Of a stretch of 64,000 nt of DNA, positions 25,651 to 37,743 are shown piece after piece. How positions within the stretch are numbered: position 1 is the stretch's first letter; each line of letters opens with the position of its first letter. The notes under the pieces were generated by a model. That model ran no database searches, had not been told where the DNA came from, and was given only the letters and a program-made list of their open reading frames with translations. Source of the stretch: Streptomyces eurocidicus. Lineage in GTDB: Bacteria > Actinomycetota > Actinomycetes > Streptomycetales > Streptomycetaceae. The position numbers were made by a program, and so were the translations under genes. The stretch lies in NCBI RefSeq assembly GCF_002891295.1, contig NZ_LGUI01000006.1:248001-312000 (forward strand), read 5' to 3'.

Positions 25651-26556
25651 TCAGGCGCCGGGCGGGAGGGTGAAGCCGGAGACGGCGGAGTCGAAGGCCG
25701 CGTACTCCTCGTAGCCGAGGAGCTCGTAAAGGCGGGAGCGCGTCTGCATCCGGGGCAGCAGGGACTCCTGGGTGCCCCGGTCGGCGAGGACGCGCAGGCC
25801 GTCCTCGATCGCGCCCATGGCGAGGCGCAGCAGTGTCACCGGGTAGAGGGCGATGTCGTAGCCGAGGTTCTCCAGGGTGGCCGTGTCCAGGAGCGGGCCC
25901 TTGCCGAACTCGGTCATGTTGGCGAGGAGCGGTACGTCCACGGCGGCGCGGAAGGCCGCGAACTCGGCCTCGTCGGCGAGCGCTTCGGGGAAGACGGCGT
26001 CGGCGCCCGCGTCCACGTACGCCTTGGCCCGGTCGATCGCGGCGGCGAGCCCCTCGACGGCCCGGGCGTCGGTGCGGGCCATCAGCAGGAGGTCCGGGTC
26101 GCGGCGGGCGTCGGCGGCGGCCCGGATCCGGCGGGTCATCTCCTCGCGCGGCACGACGCGCTTGCCGTCGAGGTGGCCGCAGCGCTTGGGGTTCTCCTGG
26201 TCTTCCAGGTGGAGGCCGGCGGCTCCGGCGTCCTCCAGGAGCGCCACCGTGCGGGCGGCGTTCAGCGGCCCGCCGAAGCCGGTGTCGGCGTCGACGAGGA
26301 CGGGCAGATCGGTGGCCCGGCTGAGCTGCTGGACGCGGGCCGCGAGCTCGGTGGCGGTGGTCAGCCCGATGTCGGGCAGGCCGAGGGAGGCGGAGAGCCC
26401 GGCGCCGGAGAGGTAGACGGCGTCGAAGCCGGTCTCCTGGACGAGGCGGGCGGAGAGCGGGTCGACCGCGCCGGGGACGCGCAGCAGCCGGCCGGAGGCG
26501 AGCTTCTCGCGCAGGTCGCGGCGGCGCCGGGCGGGGGTGGTGCGGGTGTGCAGCAT
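25651..26556 (-). CDS. prpB: 2-methylisocitrate lyase
   Basis: A 301-aa PEP mutase/isocitrate lyase-superfamily enzyme that splits 2-methylisocitrate into pyruvate and succinate. The signature KRCGHLDGKR carries the catalytic Cys, LVDADTGFGG supplies the Mg-binding Asp residues, and MARTDARAVEGL is also conserved. The ATG overlaps the prpD stop as TGATG and the gene sits between prpD and prpC, so translation is coupled. It is distinct from the larger isocitrate lyase at 35977. Confidence 0.95.
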   Translation of the reverse strand: MLHTRTTPARRRRDLREKLASGRLLRVPGAVDPLSARLVQETGFDAVYLSGAGLSASLGLPDIGLTTATELAARVQQLSRATDLPVLVDADTGFGGPLNAARTVALLEDAGAAGLHLEDQENPKRCGHLDGKRVVPREEMTRRIRAAADARRDPDLLLMARTDARAVEGLAAAIDRAKAYVDAGADAVFPEALADEAEFAAFRAAVDVPLLANMTEFGKGPLLDTATLENLGYDIALYPVTLLRLAMGAIEDGLRVLADRGTQESLLPRMQTRSRLYELLGYEEYAAFDSAVSGFTLPPGA

Positions 26557-28070
26557 CAGAACAGGCCCTTCGGGAGCGTCGCGTCGGAGTCGGCGAGCGC
26601 GCCGGTGTCGACGGCGGGGAAGAGCGCGTCCAGCCCGGCGGTGTCCAGCCCGGCCAGCCGCCCCGCCGCGGCCAGGAAGTCGTCCTGCGCCCGCCGGGTG
26701 ACGACGCCGTCGGCCAGGGTGCGGAACTTCCGTGCGTAGCCGTCCCGGTCGAAGGGCCGGGCCCCGGCGGGGTGGGCGTCGGCGACGGCGAGCTCGTCCT
26801 CGATCACCGTGCCATCTTCCAGGGTGACCACGGCCCGGCCGCCGAAGGCGCGGCGCGCCGGGTCGGGGTCGTGGTAGCGGCGGGTCCACTCCGGGTCCTC
26901 GACCGTGGAGATCCTCTGCCACAGCCCGGTGGTCCCGGCGGCGCGGGCGCGCTCGGGTGCGTAGCTGCGCTCGTGGTGCCAGCCGCCGTCCTCCAGGGCC
27001 ACGGCGAGGATGTACGGCACGGAGTGGTCCAGGGTCTCGCGGGACGCCGTGGGGTCGTACTTCTGGGGGTCGTCGGCGCCGGAGCCGATCACATGGTGGG
27101 TGTGGTGGCTGGTGTGCAGCACGACGGACCGCACCCGGTCCGGCGGCCCGGTCCGCTCCCGCAGCCGGCGGGCCAGGTCGATGACCGCCTGCGCCTGGTA
27201 CTCGGCGGAGTGCTCCTTGGTGTAGGTGTCGAGGATGGCGCGGCGCGGTTCGCCGGGCTCCGGGAGCGTGACGGTGTACGAGGCGTCGGGGCCGTCCAGC
27301 ATCCACGCGAGGAAGCCGTCCTCGCCCTCGTACACCGGCGACGGGGAGCCTTCGCCGCGCATGGCCCGGTCCACGGCCTCGACGGCGGCCTTGCCGGCGA
27401 AGGCGGGCGCGAACGCCTTCCAGCTGGAGATCTCGCCCTTGCGGGACTGCCGGGTGGCGGTGGTGGTGTGCACGGCCTGCTGCACCGCCTGGTACACGGT
27501 CGCGGTCGGCAGCCGGAGCAGCGCGCCGAGGCCGCAGGCCGTGGCCGCGCCGAGGTGGGCCACGTGGTCGACGCGGTGTTCGTGCAGGCAGATGCCCTTC
27601 ACGAGGGCGACGTGGACCTCGTACGCGGCGACGATGCCGCGCAGCAGGTCGGCGCCGTCGCGGCCGGTGTGCTGGGCGACGGCCAGCAGCGGCGGGATGT
27701 TGTCGCCGGGGTGGGAGTAGTCGGCGGCCAGGAAGGTGTCGTGGAAGTCCAGTTCGCGGACGGCCGTGCCGTTGGCCCACGCCGCCCATTCCGGAGAGAC
27801 CCGTGTTCCGGGCGGTGCGCCGAACACCGAGGCGCCGGGCGTGGCGGTGTGCGGCAGGGACTGGGCGCGGGCGACGGCGACCGGGCGGCGGCGCAGGGCG
27901 GCGACGGCGACGGCGGCGTTGTCGACGACGCGGTTCCCGGCCATCTCGGCGGCCTCCGCGTCGGGGGCCTCGGCGGTGCCGGTGGCGACGGCGGCCAGTT
28001 TCCAGGCGAGCTGTTCCTCCCGGGGCAGCCGGGCCGCGCTGGGGTGGACACGTACCTGATGGTCGATCAC
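26556..28070 (-). CDS. prpD: 2-methylcitrate dehydratase (MmgE/PrpD family)
   Basis: A 504-aa MmgE/PrpD-family protein that dehydrates 2-methylcitrate to 2-methyl-cis-aconitate. Recognisable blocks are LDFHDTFLAADYSHPGDNIP, GICLHEHRVDHVAHLGAATA and HTSHHTHHVIGSG. The GTG at 28068-28070 is chosen because GAGGAG lies 4 nt before it and the protein then starts at VIDHQVRVHPS. First gene of the prp operon; its promoter shares a 198-bp region with the divergent regulator. PrpD family members have no obvious metal cluster, which fits. Confidence 0.93.
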   Translation of the reverse strand: MIDHQVRVHPSAARLPREEQLAWKLAAVATGTAEAPDAEAAEMAGNRVVDNAAVAVAALRRRPVAVARAQSLPHTATPGASVFGAPPGTRVSPEWAAWANGTAVRELDFHDTFLAADYSHPGDNIPPLLAVAQHTGRDGADLLRGIVAAYEVHVALVKGICLHEHRVDHVAHLGAATACGLGALLRLPTATVYQAVQQAVHTTTATRQSRKGEISSWKAFAPAFAGKAAVEAVDRAMRGEGSPSPVYEGEDGFLAWMLDGPDASYTVTLPEPGEPRRAILDTYTKEHSAEYQAQAVIDLARRLRERTGPPDRVRSVVLHTSHHTHHVIGSGADDPQKYDPTASRETLDHSVPYILAVALEDGGWHHERSYAPERARAAGTTGLWQRISTVEDPEWTRRYHDPDPARRAFGGRAVVTLEDGTVIEDELAVADAHPAGARPFDRDGYARKFRTLADGVVTRRAQDDFLAAAGRLAGLDTAGLDALFPAVDTGALADSDATLPKGLF

Positions 28071-28195
28071 GGGGCTCCTCGAAGCGTGCGGTGCCGTACG
28101 GGGGTACGGGACCGAGCCTGCCCCCTGGCCGGCGCCCGCCGCGACGGCTCCAACCTGCGGATTCCGTACAGCCGGTGGCTGCGGATCGGCGAATG

Positions 28196-28225
28196 TTGCG
28201 AAAGGTGCGGATGCTACTTTCGCAA
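28196..28225. promoter_or_regulatory. Inverted repeat operator between prpD and the regulator
   Basis: TTGCGAAAG (28196-28204) and its exact inverse CTTTCGCAA (28217-28225) are separated by 12 bp, in the 198-bp gap between the divergent prpD and prpR-like genes. The half-site resembles the A/T-rich TTTGCAAA-type sites reported for RamB/PrpR regulators, so this is the likely binding site of the neighbouring regulator, controlling both directions. Confidence 0.8.
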
Positions 28226-28268
28226 GAGGGGGTCCGCCGTCGGAGCGGGCGGACGGGAGGGCTCGGGC

Positions 28269-29705
28269 ATGACGCGTTCGGCCGGCCGGAAGATCTACGC
28301 CCACGCGAAGCTGCGCAGGCTGCGCCGCGAGCGGGGGATGAACCAGGTGGAGCTGGCCCGCGCGCTGGGCATCTCGACCAGCTATCTGAACCAGATCGAG
28401 CAGAGCCAGCGGCCGCTCACGGCCTCGGTGCTGCTGCGGATCGCCGAGGTGCTGGGCGTCGACGCGGAGTTCTTCTCCCAGGCGGACGAGGAGCGGCTCA
28501 CCACCGATCTGCGGGCCGCGCTCGGCGACGAGGCGTGCGGGGCACCACCGCCCGCCGAGGAGATCGCCGAGGTGGCCCGGGACCACCCGGAGGTGGCCCG
28601 CGCCCTGGTCGCCCTGCACCGCCGCTACCGGGACGCCGCCGAGCGGGCCGCCGCGCTCGCCTCGCCCGGTGACACCCGTGTCCTGCCCCCGGCCGAACCG
28701 CACGACGAGGTGCGGGACTTCTTCTACGAGCACCACAACCACTTCGGCGCCCTCGACAGCGCCGCCGAGCGCACCGCCGGCGAACTGGGGCTGCGGCCCG
28801 GCCGCTCGGCCGACGCGCTCACCGCGCACCTGGCCGGCCGGCACGGCGTGCGAGTCGTCCGGGCCGCCCCGGCCCGGCGCGGCGGGGCGGTCGACGCCCG
28901 GCGCTTCGACGCGGACGCCGGCCTGGTGTTCCTGTCACCGTGGCTCAGCGACGGCCAGCGGGCGTTCCAGCTCGCCACGCAGCTGGCCCTGCTGGAGCAC
29001 GGCCCGCTGCTCGACGCGCTCGCCGGGAACGCGGCGCCGTCCTCCCCGGAGTCGCTGGCGCTCGCCCGGATCGGTCTCGCCGACTACTTCGCGGGCGCGC
29101 TGCTCATGCCGTACACGGCGTTCCACGCGGCGGCCGAGGAGCTGGGTTACGACGTGGAGCTGCTCCAGGCCCGGTTCGGGGTCGGCTTCGAGTCCGTCTG
29201 CCACCGGCTCAGCACGCTCCAGCGGACGGGCCGGCGCGGGGTGCCGTTCTCGTTCCTGCGGGTGGACCGGGCGGGCAACATCTCCAAGCGGCAGTCGGCG
29301 ACCGCCTTCCACTTCTCCCGGCTCGGCGGCACCTGCCCGCTGTGGACGGTGTACGAGGCGTTCTCCGCGCCGGGCCGGATCCTCACCCAGGTCGCGGAGA
29401 TGCCCGACGGGACGCGCTATTTCTGGATCGCGCGCACGGTGACGCGCGGCGGCTTCGGCCACCACGCGCCGCGCGCGGAGTTCGCGGTGGCCCTGGGGTG
29501 CGAGCTGCGCCACGCGCACCGGCTGGTCTACGCGGCGGGGGTCGCCCTGGGCGACCCCCGCGCGGCCACCCCGATCGGGCTGGGGTGCCGCATCTGCGAA
29601 CGGCGCGACTGCGCCCAGCGGGCCCGGCCTCCGGCGGGCGGCCGGCTGGCGATCGACCCGGACCGGCGGGCGCGGGTGCCGTATCCGGTGCTCGGGGAGG
29701 GCTGA
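28269..29705 (+). CDS. prpR: XRE-family short-chain acyl-CoA-type regulator (PrpR/RamB-like)
   Basis: A 478-aa protein. Residues ~8-70 are an XRE helix-turn-helix (MNQVELARALGISTSYLNQIEQSQRP). The central part holds an ImmA/IrrE-like region and the C-terminal part a ScfR-type domain ending in GLGCRICERRDCAQRA, a Cys-x2-Cys-x5-Cys cluster like the one proposed to bind Fe-S in mycobacterial PrpR. Such regulators sense propionyl/acetyl-CoA status and control prp and ace genes. It is transcribed away from prpD across the operator at 28196-28225. ATG 28269 follows GGGAGGG at 10-12 nt. Confidence 0.9.
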   Translation: MTRSAGRKIYAHAKLRRLRRERGMNQVELARALGISTSYLNQIEQSQRPLTASVLLRIAEVLGVDAEFFSQADEERLTTDLRAALGDEACGAPPPAEEIAEVARDHPEVARALVALHRRYRDAAERAAALASPGDTRVLPPAEPHDEVRDFFYEHHNHFGALDSAAERTAGELGLRPGRSADALTAHLAGRHGVRVVRAAPARRGGAVDARRFDADAGLVFLSPWLSDGQRAFQLATQLALLEHGPLLDALAGNAAPSSPESLALARIGLADYFAGALLMPYTAFHAAAEELGYDVELLQARFGVGFESVCHRLSTLQRTGRRGVPFSFLRVDRAGNISKRQSATAFHFSRLGGTCPLWTVYEAFSAPGRILTQVAEMPDGTRYFWIARTVTRGGFGHHAPRAEFAVALGCELRHAHRLVYAAGVALGDPRAATPIGLGCRICERRDCAQRARPPAGGRLAIDPDRRARVPYPVLGEG

Positions 29706-29762
29706 GGGCCGTCCGGGGGCCGGGGAGTCCGTACGGGGCTCGGCAGGGCCCCTTTCCGCGCT

Positions 29763-29800
29763 GCCGCGCGGTGTCCTCAATCGCCGGACGGGCTGAAATC
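29763..29800. repeat. Intergenic repeat, copy 1
   Basis: The motif GTGTCCTCAATCGCCGGACG lies between the convergent prpR-like and enoyl-CoA hydratase genes; a near copy (TCAAACGCCGG) lies at 37466-37496 and a more degenerate one at about 43125-43145. The 188-bp gap otherwise has GC-rich dyads and no gene. Confidence 0.55.
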
Positions 29801-29893
29801 AGCCCGCCCGGGCCCCTCTCGGGGGCACGCCCGGCAGTGGCCGGGGGAGAGCGAGGCCCGGGGTCCGGGGCGGAGCCCCTCCGGGCAAGCCGC

Positions 29894-30667
29894 CTACCGG
29901 TGGCCGAACACCGGCACCCGCTTCTCGGCGAACGCCGTCATGCCCTCCTTCTGGTCCTCGACGGCGAACACCGCGTGGAACAGCCGCCTCTCGAACCGCA
30001 CGCCCTCCGCCAGGGTCGTCTCGAAGGACCGGTTCACCGCCTCCTTCGCCATCATGGCGACCGGCGCCGACATCCCGGCCACGGTCCCGGCGACCGAGAG
30101 GGCCTCCGCGAGCAGGTCGGCGGCCGGGACGACGCGGGAGACGAGCCCGGCCCGCTCGGCCTCGGCGGCGTCCATCGTGCGGCCGGTCAGGCAGAGCTCC
30201 ATCGCCTTGGCCTTGCCGACGGCGCGGGTGAGCCGCTGGGAGCCGCCGATGCCCGGGATGACGCCGAGCTTGATCTCCGGCTGGCCGAAGACGGCGGTGT
30301 CGGAGGCCAGCAGGATGTCGCAGAGCATGGCGAGTTCGCAGCCGCCGCCCAGCGCGTAGCCGGAGACGGCGGCGACGGTCGGGGTGCGGAGCGCGCCCAG
30401 CCGGTCCCAGGCGGTGAACCAGTCACTGAGGTACATGTCCATGTAGCTCCGCGGGCGCATCTCCTTGATGTCGGCGCCGGCCGCGAAGGCCCGCTCCGAG
30501 CCGGTGAGGACGATACAGCCGATGTCCGGGTCCCGGTCGAGCTCCTCCGTCGCCGCGACGACCTCATTCATGACCTGGAGGTTGAGGGCGTTGAGGGCCT
30601 CGGGGCGGTTGAGGGTGACAAGAGCGGTGCGGTCCTTACGTTCGACGAGGATGGTCCCGTACGTCAT
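29894..30667 (-). CDS. Enoyl-CoA hydratase
   Basis: A 257-aa crotonase. The oxyanion-hole block is GSERAFAAGADIKEM, and both catalytic Glu residues are present (GGGCELAM and FGQPEIKLGVIPG), so it is competent for hydration of enoyl-CoA. It is the last gene of the valine-degradation operon, where it would hydrate methacrylyl-CoA. The ATG at 30665-30667 overlaps the mmsB stop in ATGA. It ends 188 bp from the convergent regulator. Confidence 0.92.
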   Translation of the reverse strand: MTYGTILVERKDRTALVTLNRPEALNALNLQVMNEVVAATEELDRDPDIGCIVLTGSERAFAAGADIKEMRPRSYMDMYLSDWFTAWDRLGALRTPTVAAVSGYALGGGCELAMLCDILLASDTAVFGQPEIKLGVIPGIGGSQRLTRAVGKAKAMELCLTGRTMDAAEAERAGLVSRVVPAADLLAEALSVAGTVAGMSAPVAMMAKEAVNRSFETTLAEGVRFERRLFHAVFAVEDQKEGMTAFAEKRVPVFGHR

Positions 30668-31605
30668 GAGGTGCTCGTTCCGTTCTGCTCGGCGGTCGGT
30701 GCCGACCGCGCTCTGATGGCCCGGACGATGCCGGAGAAGTCCTGCGCGGCGCCGTCGCCCCCGGCGAACTCGGCGTATATCCCGGCGGCCCGCAGGCCGA
30801 GTTCCGCGTCGACGCCGCCGGCGCGGGCGGCCGCGGCGGCGAGCCCGAGGTCCTTGGCCATCAGCGGGGCCGCGAAGCCGGGCCGGTAGTCGCGGCCGGC
30901 GGGGCTGCCCGGGACCGGGCCGGGGACGGGGCAGTTGACGGAGAGGGCCCAGCACTGCCCGGAGGAGGTGGCGGCCACGTCGTACAGGGCCTGGTGGGAC
31001 AGGCCGAGGCTCTCGCCGAGGACGAACGCCTCGCTGACGGCGATCATCGAGATGCCGAGGATCATGTTGTTGCAGATCTTCGCGGCCTGTCCGGCGCCCG
31101 GCGCCCCGCAGTGCACCGCCTTCGCGCCCATCGCGGACAGCAGCGGCGCGGCCCGGGCGAACTCGGCCTCGCCGCCGCCCGCCATGAAGGTCAGGGTGCC
31201 GGCCTCGGCGCCCGTCACCCCGCCGGAGACGGGTGCGTCCAGGGCCTGGTGACCGGCCGCGGCGGCGGCCTCGTGCGCGGTGCGGGCGTCGGCGACGTCG
31301 ATGGTGGAGCAGTCGACGAAGAGGGTGCCGGGCCGGGCCGCCGCGAGCAGGCCCTCGTCCCGGTAGAGGGCGAGGACGTGGCGCCCGGCGGGCAGCATGG
31401 TGATCACGACGTCGGCCCCGGCGGCGGTGGCGGCCGCCGAGGCGGCGGGCTCGACCCCGGTACGGGCGGCGGCCGCGAGGGAGGCGGCCGAAAGGTCGTA
31501 CCCGGTGACGCGGTGGCCGGCCGTGACAAGGTTGGCGGCCATCGGGCCGCCCATGTTCCCGAGCCCGACGAAGCCGACGGCGCGGGTGTCCGGGGCCCGG
31601 CTCAC
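30664..31605 (-). CDS. mmsB: 3-hydroxyisobutyrate dehydrogenase
   Basis: A 313-aa beta-hydroxyacid dehydrogenase that oxidises 3-hydroxyisobutyrate to methylmalonate semialdehyde with NAD. The N-terminal GFVGLGNMGGPMAANL is the Rossmann fingerprint, DAPVSGGVTGAEAGTL is the substrate-binding signature, and the catalytic Lys lies in GAGQAAKICNNM. GTG 31605 overlaps the hydrolase stop in GTGA. Part of the five-gene operon with mmsA. Confidence 0.92.
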   Translation of the reverse strand: MSRAPDTRAVGFVGLGNMGGPMAANLVTAGHRVTGYDLSAASLAAAARTGVEPAASAAATAAGADVVITMLPAGRHVLALYRDEGLLAAARPGTLFVDCSTIDVADARTAHEAAAAAGHQALDAPVSGGVTGAEAGTLTFMAGGGEAEFARAAPLLSAMGAKAVHCGAPGAGQAAKICNNMILGISMIAVSEAFVLGESLGLSHQALYDVAATSSGQCWALSVNCPVPGPVPGSPAGRDYRPGFAAPLMAKDLGLAAAAARAGGVDAELGLRAAGIYAEFAGGDGAAQDFSGIVRAIRARSAPTAEQNGTSTS

Positions 31606-32711
31606 CAGGGCACCTCCGGTCCGGAGCCGTCGGCGGCGAGGGAGAGTTCCCGTGCTCCGAGGGGTGCGAAGAAGCGGGCCACGTCCGCGTCCGTGACCCC
31701 GGCGAGGGTGGCGGGCGACCACTTCGGGTCACGGTCCTTGTCGACGACCTGGGCACGGATGCCCTCGACGAGGTCGGGCGAGGAGAGGGCCGCGCAGGAG
31801 ACGCGGTACTCCTGCTCCAGGACGCGCTCCAGCGGGCCGAGGTCGCGGGCCCGGCGCAGGGCGGCCAGGGTGACCTTGAGCGAGGTGGGGGACTTGGCGA
31901 GGAGCGTCCCGGCGGCCTCCTTCGCGGCGGTCGCGCCGTGGTCGAGGAGCCGTTCGACGATCTCCTCGACGGTGTCGGCCGCGTAGCAGTGGTCGATCCA
32001 CTCCCGGTGCCCGGCGAGCTCGCCTTCGGGCGCCTCGCGGACGTGGCGGGCGAGGACGTCGGAAACGGCCTCCCCGGCGAGGGCGGCGAGGAGGGCGGGG
32101 AGCTCGTCCGAGGGTACGAAGTGGTCGGCCAGCCCGCACAGCAGGGCGTCCCGGGCGCCGACCGGCGCCCCGGTGAGGCCGAGGTGGGTGCCGAGTTCGC
32201 CGGGTGCGAGGGCGAGCAGATAGGTGCCGCCGACGTCCGGGACGAAGCCGATGCCGGTCTCGGGCATGGCGACCTTGGAGCGCTCGGTGACGATCCGGAC
32301 GCTGCCGTGGGCCGAGACGCCCACTCCCCCGCCCATCACGATGCCGTCCATGGCGGCGACGTAGGGCTTGGGGTAGCGGGCGATACGGGCGTTGAGGCGG
32401 TATTCGTCGTACCAGAAGGCCGCCGTGGCCGTGCCGTCGCCGTCCCGCGCGTCCGCGTGGATGGAGCGGATGTCGCCGCCGGCGCACAGGCCGCGTTCGC
32501 CCGCGCCGCTGATGACCACGGCCTCGATCGCGGGGTCGTGCTCCCAGGTGGTGAGGGCCTCGTCGATGCGGCGCACCATGTCGTGGCTGAGGGCGTTGAG
32601 GGCCTTGGGACGGTTGAGGGTGAGGTAACCGGCGCGGCCTTCGGTGCGTATCAGGACGGGGGCGTCCCCGGTGGCCGGGGTGGTCGGGGTCATCGGGGTG
32701 GTCGGGGTCAT
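31602..32711 (-). CDS. 3-hydroxyisobutyryl-CoA hydrolase
   Basis: A 369-aa crotonase-superfamily hydrolase. Signatures are LCAGGDIRSI (oxyanion hole), DGIVMGGGVGVS and MPETGIGFVPDVGGTY, plus the ~120-aa C-terminal extension specific to HIBCH-type enzymes. It releases CoA from 3-hydroxyisobutyryl-CoA, the step before MmsB. Two ATGs in the repeated MTPTTPMTPTTP leader are possible (32711, 32693); the first overlaps the acyl-CoA dehydrogenase stop as ATGA and is chosen. Confidence 0.92.
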   Translation of the reverse strand: MTPTTPMTPTTPATGDAPVLIRTEGRAGYLTLNRPKALNALSHDMVRRIDEALTTWEHDPAIEAVVISGAGERGLCAGGDIRSIHADARDGDGTATAAFWYDEYRLNARIARYPKPYVAAMDGIVMGGGVGVSAHGSVRIVTERSKVAMPETGIGFVPDVGGTYLLALAPGELGTHLGLTGAPVGARDALLCGLADHFVPSDELPALLAALAGEAVSDVLARHVREAPEGELAGHREWIDHCYAADTVEEIVERLLDHGATAAKEAAGTLLAKSPTSLKVTLAALRRARDLGPLERVLEQEYRVSCAALSSPDLVEGIRAQVVDKDRDPKWSPATLAGVTDADVARFFAPLGARELSLAADGSGPEVPW

Positions 32712-33858
32712 CGGCCGGCTCCGGTCAGGCCGCGGGCCACGATCAGGCGCATGATCTCGTTGGTTCCTTCCAGGATCTGATGGACCCGGAGGTCCCGGAC
32801 GATCTTCTCGATACCGTATTCGCTGAGGTAGCCGTAGCCTCCGTGGAGTTGGAGGGCGCGGTCCGCGACGGAGTAGCCGGTGTCGGTGGCGAAGTGCTTG
32901 GCCATGGCGCACAGCTGGGGCGCCTGGGGGTCGTCCCGATCCAGGGCCGTCGCGGCCTGGCCGACGAGCGCGCGGGCGGCAGCCAGTTCGGTGGCCATGT
33001 CGGCGAGCCGGAAGCGGAGCGCCTGCGCGTCGAGCAGCGGGGCGCCGAACGCCTCCCGGTCGGCGAGGTGGGCGAGACTGCGCTGGAGGGCGCTCTGGGC
33101 GCCGCCGAGGGAGCAGGCGGCGATGCCGAGCCGGCCGCCGTTGAGGCCGCTCATGGCGATCCGGAAGCCGTCGCCTTCGGCGCCGAGGCGGCGGTCGGCG
33201 GGGATCCGGACCCCGTCGAGGAGCACCTGGCGGGTAGGCTGGGCGTTCCAGCCCATCTTCTTCTCGTTCGCGCCGAAGGACAGGCCGGGGTCGTCCCGTT
33301 CGACGACGAAGGCGGAGATCCCGCCGGGCCCGTCGCCGCCGGTGCGGGCCATGACGAGGTAGACCCGGGAGGCGCCGGCGCCGGAGATGAACTGCTTGAC
33401 GCCGGTGAGGACGTAGTGGTCGCCGTCGCGCTCGGCGCGGGTGCGCAGGGCGGCGGCGTCGGAGCCGGCGCCCGGCTCGGTGAGGCAGTAACTGCCCAGG
33501 GACTCCATCGCACACAGGCCGGGCAGCCAGCGGGCGCGCTGGGCGGCGTCGCCGTAGCGGTCGATCATCCAGGCGACCATGTTGTGGATGGAGAAGTAGC
33601 CGGCGAGGGAGGGGCAGCCGGTGGCGAGCGCGGCGAGGACGAGGACGCCGTCGGAGCGGGTCAGCCCGGAGCCGCCCGCCTCCTCCCGTACGTAGAGGCC
33701 GCCGAGGCCGAGCCCGGCGCCCTTGCGCAGGACGTCGAGGGGGAAGTGCTTCTCCTGGTCCCAGGCCACGGCGTGCGGGGCGAGGTGTTCCCGGGCGAAG
33801 TCCAGGGTCGTGTCGACGAGCGCGGTCTGGTCGTCGGTGAGCAGGGTGGTCACGGCCG

Positions 33859-33862
<4 letters not shown>
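32708..33862 (-). CDS. Acyl-CoA dehydrogenase, probably isobutyryl-CoA
   Basis: A 384-aa FAD-dependent acyl-CoA dehydrogenase. CLTEPGAGSDAAAL and VKQFISGAG are the flavin/substrate signatures; the catalytic Glu lies in YGIEKIVRDLRVHQILEGTNEI. Flanked by mmsA and the 3-hydroxyisobutyryl-CoA hydrolase, it most likely converts isobutyryl-CoA to methacrylyl-CoA. Its start overlaps the mmsA stop by 4 nt. Related 2-methyl-branched substrates are also possible. Confidence 0.9.
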
Positions 33863-35358
<1,496 letters not shown>

Positions 35359-35737
35359 GGGAGCCTGCTCTCGTCAGGGGTGTCCGGGGATGGCCGGGCC
35401 GGTACGGCGAAGGGCGCGGGCGCGCCGGGGGCCGTACGGATCCGCGGGACGCGGGGAATCGCGGACCGTCAGGGAGCGGGCGCGGCCGCTCGCCGGTCCG
35501 GATCACATGGGCCGTGGGAACGTACGGGTGCCATGCGTGTCAACTCCATCCTCGTGGACGACAACACGAACACCCACGGCCGGTATCCTGACTCCCGGAT
35601 CATCGCGCGCCGCCCGCCTTCCCGACATCTCGCTCGTCAGTGGCGTGTGTACGGCGACGCACTCCCCGGTCACAGTGGCGGGACCGTGCCGGAATCACAC
35701 CGGCTTCCCTGCACCGCGGGCTCTGGACACGAACATA

Positions 35738-35755
35738 TAGTTGGACGTCCTACTA
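35738..35755. promoter_or_regulatory. 18-bp near-perfect palindrome in the mmsA/aceA gap
   Basis: TAGTTGGACGTCCTACTA is symmetric at 16 of 18 positions around GGACGTCC. It overlaps an ATATAG (-10 like) stretch, in a 618-bp gap between divergent mmsA and aceA, ~220 nt before aceA and ~380 nt before mmsA. The gap holds no convincing gene; a small frame starting near 35533 lacks coding character. Likely operator for a regulator I cannot name. Confidence 0.7.
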
Positions 35756-35801
35756 AGTCCAGGGCCCTGCCCGTCCCGACCCGTCGCCGCCCCCGGCGGG
35801 A

Positions 35802-35866
35802 CCTTCGCGAAGGTTCCCGGCGAGCTCTTCGCAACATTGGCGGAACGGGCGGCGAAGTTTCGCAGA
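35802..35866. promoter_or_regulatory. CTTCGC/GCGAAG cluster upstream of aceA
   Basis: A perfect 12-bp palindrome CCTTCGCGAAGG (35802-35813) is followed by CTCTTCGCAA (35825-35834) and GCGAAGTTTCGCA (35852-35864). These resemble the TTGCGAAAG/CTTTCGCAA half-sites in front of prpD/prpR, so the same PrpR/RamB-like regulator may bind here and link the glyoxylate shunt to propionate use. Confidence 0.55.
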
Positions 35867-35976
35867 ACTTGGCAAGGATCCACGGTTGTTGGCACTCAGT
35901 GCCGCTGTCAGAGTCGTTGTGCGGCCCGCAGTGTCGGCGCCGCGCAGAGTCCTCACACGCGGAACCGGGAGACGGC

Positions 35977-37260
<1,284 letters not shown>

Positions 37261-37322
37261 GCGCTCCGCTGGAACTCCGGCGAGTCATCCGCGGGTGCGT
37301 TGTGGCCGCCGCGCAGTTCCCC

Positions 37323-37339
37323 GCGCCCCTTCGGGGCGC
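37323..37339 (+). terminator. Hairpin after aceA
   Basis: GCGCCCC-TTC-GGGGCGC is a perfect 7-bp stem 63 nt past the aceA stop. The rest of the 482-bp gap (37261-37743) contains a second copy of the GTGTCCTCAAACGCCGGACG repeat at ~37466-37496 and no gene. Confidence 0.65.
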
Positions 37340-37743
37340 TGCCGAACCGTACCGGACTTCGCCGAGCCGGCTTATACGCCGGACACCACCGGCGGGTGGC
37401 CTTCCCTCCGCCGGATCCGTCCCTTCCGCCGTGTGGCGGGGCCTCGGCCCCGTGGCCCCTTCCGCGCGGTGTCCTCAAACGCCGGACGGGCTGGATCGCG
37501 CACGGGCCGGCCTTCCCCGAAAGGCCGGGATCCCGCCCCGGGCGACCCGAGCAGGACACCCCCGCCGAGAAGCCCCGGACCGCCCGGGCAGGGCATCCCG
37601 ACGAGCGGGGCGCCCGGTCGGGCCTGGCCGCCTTGTCCACCCTGTCCGCCCTGTCCGGCCCGTCCGCGGCGTCCGGGGAGCTCAAGGGGCGGGGTCCGGG
37701 GCCGCATCCCGTTCGACGAACCGCACCGCCCCCAGGAGACACC

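Noticed and set aside
29894..31756. One very long minus frame joining mmsB and the enoyl-CoA hydratase.
   Set aside because: The first part is a frame shadow of mmsB; the hydratase begins at its own ATG with a 4-nt overlap.
35533..35740. Small frame starting MRVNSILVDDNTNTHGRY in the mmsA/aceA gap.
   Set aside because: Codon use is unlike the neighbours and it overlaps the palindrome and promoter-like region.
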